From the NCBI GenBank assembly GCA_016748015.1, contig JAAOMT010000523.1, positions 795,336 through 859,335 of the forward strand: a DNA stretch of 64,000 bases, written 5' to 3'. The translations under genes and the position numbers were made by a program. The notes under the pieces were generated by a model, which saw only the letters and a list, made by a program, of their open reading frames with translations, did no database searches and had not been told where the DNA came from. This DNA is from Geosiphon pyriformis. Its lineage: Eukaryota > Glomeromycota > Glomeromycetes > Archaeosporales > Geosiphonaceae. This document shows positions 1 to 11,841 of this stretch, one piece after another (the stretch's first letter is position 1; each line of letters begins with the position of its first letter).

Positions 1-1290
1 AACTCCAAAAAATCAAAATGATTCAAATCCTAACAATATTACTAAAAAAAAAATTTATCTTTAGTAATCATGATTAATCCATCACCAGCCTCACCAATCA
101 ACGAACAGCAATAATAATAGCCACAACCACCACCCCAGCAGCAATTACAATAACAACCACAACTACAACAACAACAACAACAACTATTATTAGTACTAAT
201 GGCATATACATCCATCACCAAAATTGAGAAATTCACTGACAAAGAGAATGACACCCAAGTATGGCTCAACAACATGAAAAAAGCCATTGCAGCCAATGAA
301 TGGAATAATGACAGAGTCTTTCAAGCAATTTTCTATTTTTTCTAGGATACTGCTAACTCATGATATCAGAGTTTGGTCAACAAACCTTAAGATTTTAATG
401 TATTCAAGCTTGAGTTTTTGAAATATTTTAGCAACAACAACAGTATTAATTACTTAACCAATACTTTTACCACTATCAAGCAAAAAAAAAATGGAAGCAG
501 TCACTATATATCTAGGACACTTCCATAGAAACTTGTGCCAAATACAAGCAATTAATATGAATTACTTTACAGTATCACAAATTCTGAACCAGTTCATCCA
601 TGGACTGTGCAGTAGCATCCTCCAATACATATGTCCAATGCATCCACAAACTTTTCAAGATGCAGTTACCAATACACAGAATTTCAAATCCACAGAACTC
701 AAAGCTAATCATGCTCAAGCTGTTAATCTAGTAATAAATAGATCATCTAAACTGAATTCCAAATTGAAACAACTTAGTAATTCAATTAATTAAAAATTAG
801 AAGGATACTTAACTGACAATCATACAATTTATCAGTCACCTCAACAACACAATAATTCTGAAAACATAAATCACTCCCAAAATCAGGCACATCTTTCATC
901 ATCATCCAATCAGCCATAGCAGCAAGAAACACATAACTGCCACAATTGTGATAAACAAAGCCATTTGAGAATTGACTGCCATTTTTATAATAAAAACTCA
1001 TAATCGGGAAATTAATATCAAAATCCCGATTGCAGGTTTCAAACTTCAAATCAATACTCAAATTAAGATTAATATCAACCCACTTATCTGCTCATGATGC
1101 AGCAGTCAATTTATCAACAACCAGTATATCAACTGCCAATATATTAAATCCCAACACCCATAATCTATTAACCACTACAACCTATCTATCAGTCACAGTC
1201 TCAAGTAATCTATCAGCCCCAACAAATTTCAACACTGCCACCAAACTCAGCTCAGATAACATCAAGAAATTCCTGATCTAAGGTCACTTA
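1..1290 (+). pseudogene. A1 gag (capsid and zinc knuckle), broken
   Basis: Structural protein of a Ty3-type element; would package the RNA in virus-like particles. The capsid helices read from about 190 to 790 with stops where A3 has sense codons (for example TAG and TGA near 345-365). A CCHC knuckle, CHNCDKQSHLRIDC, lies at 938-979 with C-x2-C-x4-H-x4-C spacing intact. Downstream is Gln/Tyr/Pro-rich sequence. The first 190 bases are Asn/Gln-rich low complexity. Identified by alignment with the copies at 26425-27350 and 44721-46350. Confidence 0.8.
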
Positions 1291-1299
1291 AAACTGGAG

Positions 1300-1990
1300 A
1301 TTGGCAATAGTTGTTTACCAACTAATCTCCAGTTTTTCCAACCAATCATCAAGATTATGTTCTTGGAATTCAGAAACTGGGCACACCCAAAACCCAAATT
1401 TCCAACACTATTTAAGTTTTCTGGTTATCTTAGAAGGTGCCACACCCAATACACTAGAACCCAACCAACAGCAATCACTTATCAGTAACATTTTATTAGC
1501 AATCATTACAAATAACAAATTTTTAGCAACCATTTTTCCTTTTAAGCTTGAAAAATTTTCAGCAGTTTCATTGTTCAGTAAAGTTACACTAGAAGAAAAA
1601 CTGATCACTGCCATATACACTGATGTAAAAGTTGATGGCCACTTCATCAAACTGATTTTAGACAGTGGATCAGCTGGCAGCATTATTACAAAACAACTCA
1701 TGAACCAACTAGGTTACTAAGTTGATTGAGCTGCCAGCACACAAATTATCATGGCTAATGGAGTAATAAAAACTCCAATTGGCAAAATCAATGACTTCCT
1801 CATTGAAGTCAATGGTATTATTGTATCAATCAAGGTACTAGTCATGAAAGCCACCCAATACTAAATATTTATTGGTAATGACTGGCTGTCCAAAACCAAC
1901 ATAGTACTCAATTGGACTATCCAAAAACTCCAGCTAAGCCAGAACAGCCAACATATAAGAGTACCAGCTGCCTATGACCACTTTAAACCA
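1300..1990 (+). pseudogene. A1 aspartic protease region, broken
   Basis: Retropepsin-like domain that would cleave the polyprotein. The active-site motif LILDSGSAGSIIT is encoded near 1656-1692. A stop follows at 1720 in the stretch LGY*VD*AAS, and another interrupts the C-terminal part near 1861. The segment ends with a conserved DWLSKTNIVLNW stretch. The same region recurs in A2 (21190-21860), A3 (27560-28240) and A4 (43960-44720). Confidence 0.75.
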
Positions 1991-2204
1991 ACCACCATGT
2001 GATCACTAATCAAGCTGGAAAAAAAGAAAACTAAACTCACCTAAGAAGCTTATCAAGTTTCCTGGGCCAACAATGATCACAATGAGCTGCTGCCAGTACC
2101 TTTGTGGGACAACCAAGGAAAAAAAAAGAGAAGAGAAGAATCTACTTAGGACACTGACCAATTATTGTGGACTGATAGCAATCAAAGCAAGTTACCACCA
2201 ATTT

Positions 2205-2230
2205 GGACTTGAAAAAAAAAAAAAAAAGAG

Positions 2231-2266
<36 letters not shown>

Positions 2267-2275
2267 AAAACAAAA
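2205..2275 (+). repeat. Poly-A/GA low-complexity tract
   Basis: About 70 bases almost entirely A with scattered G, in the protease to Cys-rich linker. Lys/Glu-rich reading frames across it are compositional. A3 has a milder A-rich linker in the same place (28330-28480), so this probably expanded from a Lys-rich linker. Confidence 0.9.
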
Positions 2276-2280
2276 ATGCA

Positions 2281-3068
2281 CAAAACCCCAACCCTATATA
2301 TATTCTATATTTGGCACTACAACCACAAATCAGTTACTATCAATCCAACTTAGTACACATTGATTGTGACAGGAAACTGTTATCAATGAACACATGTTGT
2401 AACGACAATGAGGAATACTCCACAACAACCAAGTTTTATTGTTACCCATGTGTTCTAGAATGCTTTGAATAACCAAAATGACAAAAAAAATGGGACAACA
2501 AACCATGTTTAACTTGTAGCAAAACACTGTTAGATAAAGAAATATGGAACAACATTTCTGGGTAAGGAAGAACATGTAATAAATTGTGTTAATACATGAT
2601 TCTAATAAGCAATTGGGTTAAAAAAGAGACACCAATAGAAGCCATCTGAAGAAGAGCCATACAATGATTAGACAGTTGTCCACACAATAACAATGAAATC
2701 TGATGAATAACACTTGTCAAAATCAAAAAAGCATCACTAGAAAAAATAAAAACTATTAAAAACAACTCACTAGAACCCATAAAACTCAATTAGGGCCCAA
2801 ACCCAGATATTATCTTAAAGCCTATAGACCCAGAACAATTTTACGAGCACTACCAAGAATTAGCACTCACTTGAAAAGAACAAAAACAATAATTAAAAGA
2901 AATAAACACATAATTATGTGACCATTGTTTGATTTCTTGTGACTTTTAATATTGTAATAAGTGTAATATTATTTACAATCCACCACTCTGTATGATCTAT
3001 ACAATCCAGGAAAAGGAAAAACCAATCAGCAGCTGCACATCAGAATTGGAATCAACTTTCAATCTTCA
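2281..3068 (+). pseudogene. A1 Cys-rich module upstream of dUTPase
   Basis: Unrecognised zinc-binding-like region. Translation shows spaced Cys groups (CC, CYPC, CLTC-like) at about 2360-2580, then a helical, charged stretch, then a second cluster CDHC...CNKC near 2917-2970. The same arrangement occurs in A2, A3 and A4, so it is a real module of the family. I know no named domain with this pattern; a treble-clef or RING-like fold is only a guess. Several TAA/TAG codons break it here. Confidence 0.6.
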
Positions 3069-3945
3069 TATTACTCATAGAAATATAGGAAATATATTAG
3101 CATGATTATTAGCCAATCAAAAGTAGGCATAGTAAATGTGGAATTCCAGAATTTCTTTCAGGAATTGCAGAATTCCAGGAATTTCAGGATTTCCTGACAA
3201 GAAATCACAGGATTCCAGAATTCCAGGATTCCTTTCAAAGAAATCACAAGATTCCAGGAATTCCAGGATTCCTGTCGTGAAGAATTGAGGAATTGAGGAA
3301 TCTCAATTATGTATATATAGCAGCAGGATTAGAAGCTGAAAAGACAGACCTCTTAGTTTAGATTTAATCTAAGCAACTCTTCAAATCACAAGCATCTAAT
3401 AAATAACTATTTGTTATTTCAAACCCATTTCCATTATCAACACTTCATGTTGATAGTAATTGATACTTAACTACACTGGAACAATAGTTCTTGATCATGG
3501 CTATTGATAGAATACTAACTTGCAAATCACCTTGGCTTATTTCTTTTCTTTCTTTATTTTATTTTATTTTCATTATTTTCTTGCTTTGATTTTATTGTTG
3601 TTTACTAACTCTATTGAAGATTAATGCACAGGACACTGGCGTCAGGATAAACATGATTGGTAAAAGACCCAGAAATAAGGGTAGAACACTCGATTGAGGA
3701 TAACTTATCAGGAGGAATACCAACCATTAAGCTGAGAAAGAAATTGACGAAACTGCAGTTTTGGAAAGCTATAGATAAAACTATTACCATTGAATCTCTG
3801 TCCATTATACAAAGAATTCAACCAAACCCTTCAGATACAAAATTTTTAGATACCAAACCTTCAGACTATTGACAACAAAAATAGCTTTGAGCACCAAGTT
3901 ACAGGTTTGTATTTAATTCAACACCAGAAATTGTCACCTGTAACA
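3069..3945 (+). mobile_element. Solo LTR, family A, U3 type II
   Basis: Starts TATTACTCATAG (decayed TGTTACTC) and ends CACCTGTAACA, giving TGTTA...TAACA ends. Dispersed GGAATTCC-like palindromes occupy 3140-3300, a TATA-like run lies near 3310-3320, and the U5 part matches the other LTRs. It sits within the Asp/Asn-rich linker before the A1 dUTPase; flanking TTCA and CCGA look like a decayed 4-bp duplication of CTGA. No internal region is present, so it is a solo LTR left by LTR-LTR recombination. Confidence 0.85.
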
Positions 3946-4613
3946 CCGATTTAAACTCTGACAATAACAACAATGAAAACAATGGTTCCAGTTCTATGCA
4001 AATTAGCAATAACAACAATATTAATTCAAACTCAGATTTAAATCCTGAACAATACATTACACTCCTTGATCTTACCAAAGAGCAAATCCTGAAATAGTTT
4101 AGTAATAATAACAAAGACATTATGTCTGAATGTGCACATGATACAGATGCAGAGTTTGATCTAAGATATCCAGGAAAAGATGTTATCAAATTGAAACCAC
4201 ATTTATGCATCTGCATTGATCTAAAAATAGCCATAGAAATTTCAGTAACAACAATGGTTTAGTTAGCATCTAAAAGTAATTTAGTGAAAAAAAGAATCAA
4301 CATCAAAGGAGAAATAATTGATGCAGGATATGTAGGAAATATCATTGCAATGTTATAAAATAACTTAGAAAAGGCTTACATCATAAAACCAAACAAAAAG
4401 ATAACACAGGCAATATTTCTGCCTCTGGTTAAAATAGCTCAATTAGTATCAGTAAAAAACAAAAAAAAATTAGAAATTATAGCTAAAGAGATACAGAGAT
4501 TTGAATCAACAGATAGAATAGATGTATTAGTTAATATGGCAAAGGAAAAAATTGTTGACAAAAGAGAAATTATCTCTACTTATCAATCAATTTCTATTCC
4601 ACCATATGACTAG
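3946..4613 (+). pseudogene. A1 dUTPase domain, broken
   Basis: Trimeric-type dUTPase embedded in the polyprotein; the family hydrolyses dUTP to dUMP and limits uracil in new cDNA. Motif 1 AEFDLRYP, motif 2 ASKSNLVKKRI, motif 3 GEIIDAGYVGNI, motif 4 KITQAIFLPL and a worn motif 5 (KEIQRFESTDRI) appear in order at about 4140-4530. The Asp of motif 3 is kept. Stops at W and Q codons and the degraded Gly-rich motif 5 argue against activity. The domain runs into the E1 insertion at 4614. Confidence 0.8.
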
Positions 4614-4845
4614 TACAGTAAACTCTCTCTATAGTCTCTCTGGTTATAGTTACTATCTTCTTATAATCACATTTTTTTAAAAACCAAAACCATTTATATA
4701 TAATATTATCTCCTTATAGTTATTTTTACTATATATATCTCCTTATAGTCTTTATCTCCACAAATATAATAGCAGAATATAAGTAATTTCCACTCTCTAT
4801 AGTCACACTATAATCATATAATATTAGATATGAACATCAGATATT

Positions 4846-4910
4846 ATCTTATATTTAATTGGACATGTAAAATACTTCAGATTATAAAAGATGTCCCAAA
4901 TATGATTTTA
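4846..4910 (+). repeat. Left copy of inverted repeat flanking E1 cargo
   Basis: The sequence around TTATATTTAATTGGACATGT here reappears in inverted orientation at about 7186-7262. The pair encloses all cargo of E1. E2 has the equivalent pair near 11935-11990 and 14150-14205. It may be an older inner terminus or a subterminal transposase-binding region. Confidence 0.65.
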
Positions 4911-5107
4911 AAATGTTGATCCTATTTTGCATTTAAGTATTGCAATAATAAGACTTATATTAATCTATTATTGTTTGCTTTATTCATTAATTTATTATTT
5001 TATTGGTATAATTTTAAAAGTTACAACAAGCAAATTGGTGTAAAATAGCATACTCTGCTTTGCCTTGGTGGCAAATATTAAATAATTGTCTAAGCCACTA
5101 AGTAAAT

Positions 5108-5504
5108 TTATTTAGCATTGCTGTAATAATTGCCATAACTATCCAAAGGTAAGTGAAGTAAATTATTATTGTTACATTGATTGTCAAAACTATTCAAAGG
5201 TAAATGAATCTGATTATTATTGTCATATTGATTGCCATAACCATTTAAAAGTAAGTAAATTTGATTAATATATTTGTGTGAATTGTCATAGCTGTCTAAA
5301 GATAAGTGAATTACTATTGTTGTATTGATTACTAAGACCATCCAAAGATAAGTAAATCTGATTATTATTGTTGCATTGATTGTTGAGGCCATTAAGAGAT
5401 AAGTAACTGAATTATTATTGTTGCATTGATTGTTAAGACTATTGGGAAGTAAGCAAACTGAATTATCATTGTTATATTAATTGTTGTGGCTGTTTAGAGG
5501 TATT
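5108..5504 (-). repeat. 51-bp minisatellite (8 imperfect units) in E1 cargo
   Basis: Eight units of about 51 bp share the core attattattgttgcattga followed by a variable part ending near aaaggtaagtaaa. Read on the minus strand six units are open and give a 17-residue repeat of the form LPLNSFDNQCNNNNLLH. Because 51 is a multiple of three the units keep frame. It could be coding repeats of a captured gene or a tandem array that happens to be open; no known repeat family was recognised. Confidence 0.7.
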
Positions 5505-5559
5505 TTTTAAAAATGTAAAAATCTTGAATTAGATTTTTACTATTCATTCAGTTTAAATG

Positions 5560-6240
5560 CTGGAAACTCTGCAGCAATGGATAAATTAGGAAATTGCTAC
5601 TTTTATAGCAAAAGTATTAATTAGAACATGGGTCAAAGCTGTCAAATTATATCAAAAAACAAGTGATGCAGAAAATTCTGCTACAATGAACAATTTAAGT
5701 TATTGCTATCAACATAATGAAGGTATTAATTAGAACAAAAGTCAAGGAGTTAAATTATATTAAAAGGCTGTTAATGAAAAAAATTCTGAAGCAATAACTT
5801 GATTAGATTGTTGCTATCAATATGGTAAAAGTGTCAATTAGGACATAGATCAAGTTATCAAATTGTATTAAAAGGCAAGTGATGCAGAGAATTCTAAAGC
5901 AATAACTCAATTAGAACATTGCTATTTTAATGGCAAATGTGTTGATCAGAACATGGATCAAGCTGTCATATTGTATTGAAAGGCAGCTAATGCAAAAGAT
6001 TTTGGGACAATGAATTAGATAGGTTATTGCTACTTTAATAGCAAATGCGTCGATCAGGACACAAGTAAAGTAGTCAAATTTTTTTGAATTGTAGTTGATG
6101 CAGAGAATTTTGGTGCAATAAATTGGTTAGGTTATTGCTATAAGTATGACAAAGACATCAATAGAACAAGAATAAAGTGGTCAAATTATATCAAAAAGTG
6201 GTTAATGCAGGGAGTTTTATTGCAATATACAATTTAAGTT
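5560..6240 (+). pseudogene. Sel1-like repeat protein fragment captured in E1
   Basis: Six consecutive units of about 36 codons match the Sel1-like repeat pattern: alanine-type helix A (AENSKAITQLEHCY), a Gly/Asn loop, then a second helix ending LY-KA. Such repeats are protein-interaction solenoids and are very numerous in arbuscular mycorrhizal fungi. Stops fall repeatedly at the position expected to be Gln (CAG/CAA changed to TAG/TAA), once in nearly every unit, so it decayed by C-to-T change. It is probably a host gene fragment carried by the transposon. Confidence 0.8.
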
Positions 6241-6860
6241 ATTGCTATGAGTGTGGTGGTGTTAATCAAAATAAAAGTAAATTCTATACATTGTTGTTTA
6301 TTTAAACTCTGAGACTTAATTTGTTGGTTAAAATCCCACTTGATTTGACCAAACAAGCTTTCAAGTTGACTACACAAAAAGTTTTTATTTAATGTTGTCT
6401 TACTAATAGACAAGGAAAGAAGGGAGCATGAACTTAACAATACCTCAACTTTACTATTATTGTTGATCTCACTTGAAACCACTTTGATAATTACCTAATT
6501 ACTCACAGTGATTATTCCAAACATCTCAATTTCTTGCAAGGCTATGTTATAAGAATGTTTTTTATTATGTTGCATAAATGTTTTGAAGTTAAATCATATA
6601 TTGGTTCACATCTTAATTAATATTTTCTGCTTTGCCTTTGTAATTACAATTATTATATTATGTACCTTGATTGCCCAATCAACTGGTTTCTTTCCATAGC
6701 TTTCAGATATCTTATATTGTGAATAAACCTTAACTTAGCCATTAAATACTGATACAACACCATAGATAATTGATAAAATAAATTCACAATATGTTGCCTT
6801 ATTGGCATTAAAAATAGATTGTGATGCTTTATGTTTCATTATTATGTTTTTAATTAATAA
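6241..6860. other. E1 cargo with no recognisable gene
   Basis: AT-rich sequence between the Sel1 fragment and the segment shared with E2. A short minus-strand open frame (6234-6482) is Ser/Asn/Lys-rich and resembles nothing I recognise. No counterpart was noticed in E2. Confidence 0.5.
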
Positions 6861-6869
6861 ATTCATGAA

Positions 6870-7328
6870 GCATGTCAGTAAGTATTTTTAAAATGGAGAA
6901 ATAAATTGTCAACCACTTCCATTAGCTGTGATGTTTACATGATTGATATAAGTGTTGCTGTGTTTGGGAGACTTGACAACATAACATTATGCTATCTTCT
7001 ATATGATTATGCAAGTATATGAAGAATCAAATTGACAGCCTTCATTATTGATTATCAGTTAGGGATAAGAGACAAAAAGTGTCACAGATGTATTATTAAA
7101 ATTAGGTTTTTTTTTACCAAGAATCTGTTGTTTGCACTTAGAATTCTACAGTTAGATTAAAACCTTTATTTTTATAATTTGGCTGTTTTTTATAATCTAA
7201 GGCATCTTATATAACATAAGACACCTCACATGTCCAATTAAATATAAGGCAAAATGACGTTTAAGACATAACAGATACATCAATGTATTATAAAAGCAAA
7301 ATGCAATAAAAAGTGTGTTCTTATTAAC
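6870..7328 (+). other. Segment shared by E1 and E2 upstream of the transposase
   Basis: About 450 bp matching the reverse complement of 11842-12330 in E2. It includes the right copy of the cargo-flanking inverted repeat (7186-7262) and ends at the transposase start. In E2 part is open (12010-12354, minus) with GELDNMILCYLLCNYA; the E1 copy has stops and a shift. It belongs to the transposon rather than to the cargo; function unknown. Confidence 0.6.
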
Positions 7329-8887
7329 ATGCCAAAAAATGTGAACCAAAAGTGAGCAGCAATCTCTTTAGAGACTAAAAAGGCTCTCTGCCAGTACAAA
7401 CTAGAGCATTCTGATTACTCAGCAAATAGACTTATCAAAATATTTAATTTAAAGATTGACTGCTCTACTGTAACAAAGATACTCATGAAATAAGACTGAT
7501 AAATTGAAAAAAATGTATCTGGCAACTTTGGTCAATTGACAAAGGACAGGAAAGAAATGTTTTTGAAGATAAATGATGCACTGGGAGAATGAATGCTTGA
7601 AGCACTAGCTACCAACTGCATTCTTACTGGAAAAATTTTACAAACAAAAGCCTTCAAGTTTGCTGAAAAGTTTCTGGAAGAAAATAACTTTAAAGCATCA
7701 GATAGTTGGTTAGAAAAGTTCAAGAAACATCATAATTTGCGCCATATTAAGATACATGGTAAAGCAAACAATGCCCCCTTGGAAATTTTATCAGAGGAAC
7801 AAGAGAAACTGCATAAGATTATTAGTAAATATAATCTAAATAATGTTTACAATTCCAATAAGACAGCATTATTCTTTAGAATGCTACCAAATACAACTTT
7901 GGCAACAAAATCTACCTCTGGCACCAAGCATGATAAGAGTCGAAATACCATACTTCTTGCTTGTAATACAACAGGCAGCATTAAGTTGCAGCTTTTAATT
8001 ATCTGCAAAGCTGCAAAACCACAATGTTTTCACAATATTAATATGAATGCACTTCTAATTACTTATTGTTACAATACAAAAGCATAGATGCAAACCAATA
8101 TTTTTAGTGAATAACTTAATTCATTAAATGAAAAAATGCATCACAAGAAAAAAAAATTTTGCTATTGCTTGATAATGCTGGTCCCCATGGTAGAAAATCT
8201 TCTGTATTATCTAATATTATGATTAAATATCTACCATCCAATACAACATCTCATTTGCAACCATTAAATGCAGGAATTATTGCATCTTTTAAGGCACAAT
8301 ACCGAAAGTTGTTTCTTTTCTATTTTATTAATCAGTATAATGACAAGATTCCAATATTAACAGTAACATTAAAGGATGCAATTGACTTTCTAATTGATAT
8401 ATGGTCAGTAGTAACAACAACTACAATCCAAAACTGTTGGCATTATATGGGAATTCTGAATAATAGTCAAATGTCAGCCCATCCATTAGATATTGAACAA
8501 AAATTCCTACAAGAAATATAAGTTTTTATTAAGCACATTGATATTGACAAGCTATTGGCAATAGACTTCATTAATATTGACAAGTTTGAATCATTATTCA
8601 CTTATGTCTCAGAGTATGAAATTGTGGATCTTATTACTAACAAGTATAATAGAAATTCTAATGCAAATAAAGATTTAAAAAGTGAAGATAAAGATGAATA
8701 TTTGTTTTTACTATCTATATATCAATGTAAAACTACACTTGAAGATACATTGTGCTATTGTGAAAAGCAGTATAGTAAAAAAGTTGATTCAGACTTTTTT
8801 AAAACTTTAAGAACATTAATTTGTAATACTGTTTTCAAAGTTCAAGAAAAAAAAAAACAGTTGCAAATAGATAGCTTTTTTAAATAA
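7329..8887 (+). pseudogene. pogo/Tigger-type transposase, broken (E1)
   Basis: About 519 codons from an ATG at 7329. The N terminus has a Psq/CENP-B-like helix-turn-helix, followed by a second DNA-binding helical region (SWLEKFKKHHNL) and a DDE_1 catalytic domain. Catalytic positions: the first Asp is Asn (VYNSNKTALFF), the second is kept (LLLLDNAGPHG), the third is Asn (HLQPLNAG). Stops interrupt at 7357, 7591, 8086, 8113 and 8519. The extreme C terminus QLQIDSFFK fits a PCNA-interacting (PIP) box. Not functional. Confidence 0.88.
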
Positions 8888-9014
8888 AAAATATATAATT
8901 GGTTATTATATTATACATGTAATATATAAATCATGTAATAAAATATTAATCATTTTTTATAGTTACTACAAATGTGCTGACCAAAAGTAGTAATTATAAA
9001 AAGAGTTCATTGTA

Positions 9015-10138
9015 CATGATAACCATAGAAAGAAAAGTAAAAAATCAGGTTCAGATTTTTGAGGCCAAAGCAACACTTTGTAAATCAGAAAAAATCAGAT
9101 TAGTCAATCTATACATACCAGCCAAGAATTACAGTAACATTAAAATTTCCATTTACAACAACACGGAAAATGTTATCAAAATATCAAAAAGAAACACTAT
9201 TGAATACTTAACTATTAAAATCAAAAACCAACTGCCAAACACCATTCCAGATTTTTCACAACTGTGCAAATACATAAACATCACATTTCAAACAATATAC
9301 AGATGAGAAAAATGTTATTTGCTCTAACCAAAACAATTGGAACAGATAAATTTGGGAAATCTAGACCCACTACAATATATGCAATTTAAGATGTTACTTA
9401 ACAACTTTAAAAACATTTTTGCAAGTAAAAATGAATTTGGAAGAACTAACATAATCCAGCATCAAATTAAGACTGAAGATGCAATGCCAATTAAACAAAG
9501 AGCATACAAAGTACCACTAGCCAGCCATAAGATCATTCATCAAGAAATCAATCGGATGCTTAACAACAGACTAATTCAGTCATCAATGAGCTCATGGTCA
9601 TCACCAGTGGTACTAGTCCATAAGAAAAATGGGAAAATCCACTTTTGTGTGAATTACTGGAAACTGAATAGAGTAACCAAAAAAGATAGCTATTCAACTT
9701 CAAAAATCCAAGAACTGTTTGATGTTTTTGGAGGAAAGAAATAGTTCTCGACTTTAGACTTAGATAGCAGTTACTGGCAAGTAGCCATGAAACCAAAAGA
9801 CAAAGAAAAAAGGGCTTTTACAATTCGAAAAGGAAACTTTAAATTCAAAGTGATACTATTTGGCTTAATAAATGCTTCCACCATATTTTAATGGCTTATA
9901 GAAATTGTCTATACTAGACTGCTATAGAAATCAGTAGTCATATATCTGAATGATACCAATGTGTTCTCAAACACATTTGATGATCACTTATATCATCTCC
10001 AACAAGTATTTGAAAGACTAAGAAGAGCCAGATTGAAGCTAAATACAACTAAGTGTTTCTTTGGAAAAACTGAACTCAAATTTTTGGAACATGTTATAAG
10101 CAAAGACAGAATCAAAACAAATTCAGACAAAATTGAGA
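9015..10138 (+). pseudogene. A1 beta domain and reverse transcriptase, first part
   Basis: Continues A1 after E1. 9015-9300 encodes the small beta-rich domain before RT (VNLYIPAK...ISIYNNTENVI). RT follows from about 9340: KQRAYKVP, SSPVVLVHKKNGK, then a TAG at 9742-9744 where A2 has TGG (GG-K-W-FSTLDLD), and the catalytic box worn from YLDDTN to YLNDTN near 9943-9960. The region then meets E2 at 10139. Several additional stops occur (9304, 9890, 9925). Confidence 0.82.
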
Positions 10139-10281
10139 TACAGTAAACTCTCTTTATAATCACACCTTTTGGTTAGCACATTTGTGGTAACTATAGAGAG
10201 ATGGGACTATAAAAAATGATTAATATTTTATTACATGATTTATATATTACATGTATAATATAATAACCAATTATATATATT

Positions 10282-11841
10282 TTATTTAAAAAAGCTATCT
10301 ATTTGCAACTGTTTTTTCTTTTTTTAAACTTTGAGAACAGTATTACAAATTAATATTCTCAAAGTTTTAAAAAAGTCTGAATTAACTTTTTTACTATACT
10401 GCTTTTTACAATAGCACAATGTATCTTCAAGTGCAATTTTACCTTAATGTATAAATAGCAAAGATAAAAGTTTATCTTTATTTTTACTTTCTAAATCTTC
10501 ATTTGCATTAGAATTTCTATTATACTTGTTGTTAATAAGATTCACAATTTCATCCTCTGAGGCATAAGTAAATAATAGTTCAAACTTGTCAATATTAATA
10601 AAGTTTATTGTCAATAGCTTATCAATATCAATGTGCTCAATAAGAACTTGTACTTTTTATAGAAATTTTTGTTCAATATCTAATAGATGGGCTGGCATTT
10701 AACTATTATTCAGAATTCCCATATAACGCCAACAGTTTTGGATTGTAGTTGTTGTTACTACTGACCATGTATCAATTAGAAAGTCAACTGCATCCTTTAA
10801 TGTTACTGTTAATATTGAAATCTTGTCATCATACTAATTAATAAGATGGAAAAGAAACAACTTTCAGTATTGTGCCTTAAAGAATGCAAGAATTCCTGTA
10901 TCTAATAATTGCAAATGGGATGTTGTATTGAATGATAGATATTTAATCATAATATTAGATAATACGGAAGATTCTTTACCATGGGGACCAACATTATTAA
11001 GCAATAGCAAAATCTTTTTTTTCTTGTAATGCATTTCTTCATTTAATAAATTAAGCCATTCACTAAAAATATTGGTTTGCATTTATGCTTTTGTATTGTA
11101 ACAATAAGTAATTAGAAGTGCATTCATATTAATATTGTGAAAACATTGTGGTTTTGCGGCTTTGCCGATAATTAAAGGCTGCAACTTAATGCTGCCTATT
11201 GCATTACAAGCAAGAAGTATGGTAATTTGACTCTTATCACGCTTGGTGCCAAAGGTAGATCTTGTTGCCAAAGTTGCATTTGGTGGCATTCTAAAGAATA
11301 ATGCTGTCTCATTGGAATTGTAAACATCATTTAGATCATATTTACTGATAATTTCATGCAGTTTCTCTCGTTCCTCTGGTAAAATTTCCAAAAGGGCACT
11401 ATTTGCTTTGCTATGTATCTTAATGTGGTGCAAATTATGATGTTTCTTGAACTTTTCTAACCAACTATCTGATGCTTTAAAGTTATTTTCTTCCAAAAAC
11501 TTTTCAGCAAACTTGAGAGCTTTTGTTTGTAAAAATTTTCCAGTAAGAATGCAGTTGGTAGCTAGTGCTCCAAGCATTCATTCTTCTAGTGCATTATTTA
11601 TTTTTGGAAACATCTCTTTCCTGTCTTTTGTCAATTGACCAAAGTTGTCAGATATATTTTTTTCAATCCATTGGTCTGATTTCACGAGTATTTTTGTTAC
11701 AGTAGAGCAGTCAACTTTTAGATTAAATATTTTGATAAGTCTATTTGCTGAGTAGTCAGAATGCTCTAGTTTGTACTGGCAAAGAGCCTTTTTAATTTCT
11801 AAGGAGATTGCTGCTTACTTTTGGTTTTCATTTTTTGGCAT
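10282..11841 (-). pseudogene. pogo/Tigger-type transposase, broken (E2)
   Basis: Homologue of the E1 transposase, read from ATG at 11839-11841 to the stop at 10282-10284. Open blocks lie at 11083-11577 and 10864-11082. First Asp is Asn (VYNSNETALFF, with the following Glu kept), second is Asn (LLLLNNVGPHG), third Asp is kept (HLQLLDTGI). Thus E1 and E2 lack different catalytic residues. The C-terminal QLQIDSFFK is retained. Several stops and a shift in the C-terminal third mean it is inactive. Confidence 0.87.

Larger units (their letters stand above)
4616..9012 (+). mobile_element. pogo/Tigger-like DNA transposon E1
   Basis: Ends CAGTAAACTCTC... and ...GAGTTCATTG form an imperfect terminal inverted repeat. 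TA at 4614-4615 and 9013-9014 is the target duplication; removing the element restores the A1 reading frame (GAC TAG TAC ATG, compare GAC CAG TAT ATG in A3). At 4.4 kb it is long for this superfamily because about 2 kb of cargo lies between the left end and the transposase. E2 (10141-14407) is a second copy in reverse with different cargo. Confidence 0.88.

Noticed and set aside
2073-2472. Lys-rich open frames across the poly-A tract
   Set aside because: They are compositional; no second copy keeps them and the A-rich tract alone makes AAA codons.
5108-5392. Independent minus-strand gene of 94 codons
   Set aside because: It is a tandem repeat whose frame is open because the period is 51 bp; kept only as a minisatellite.
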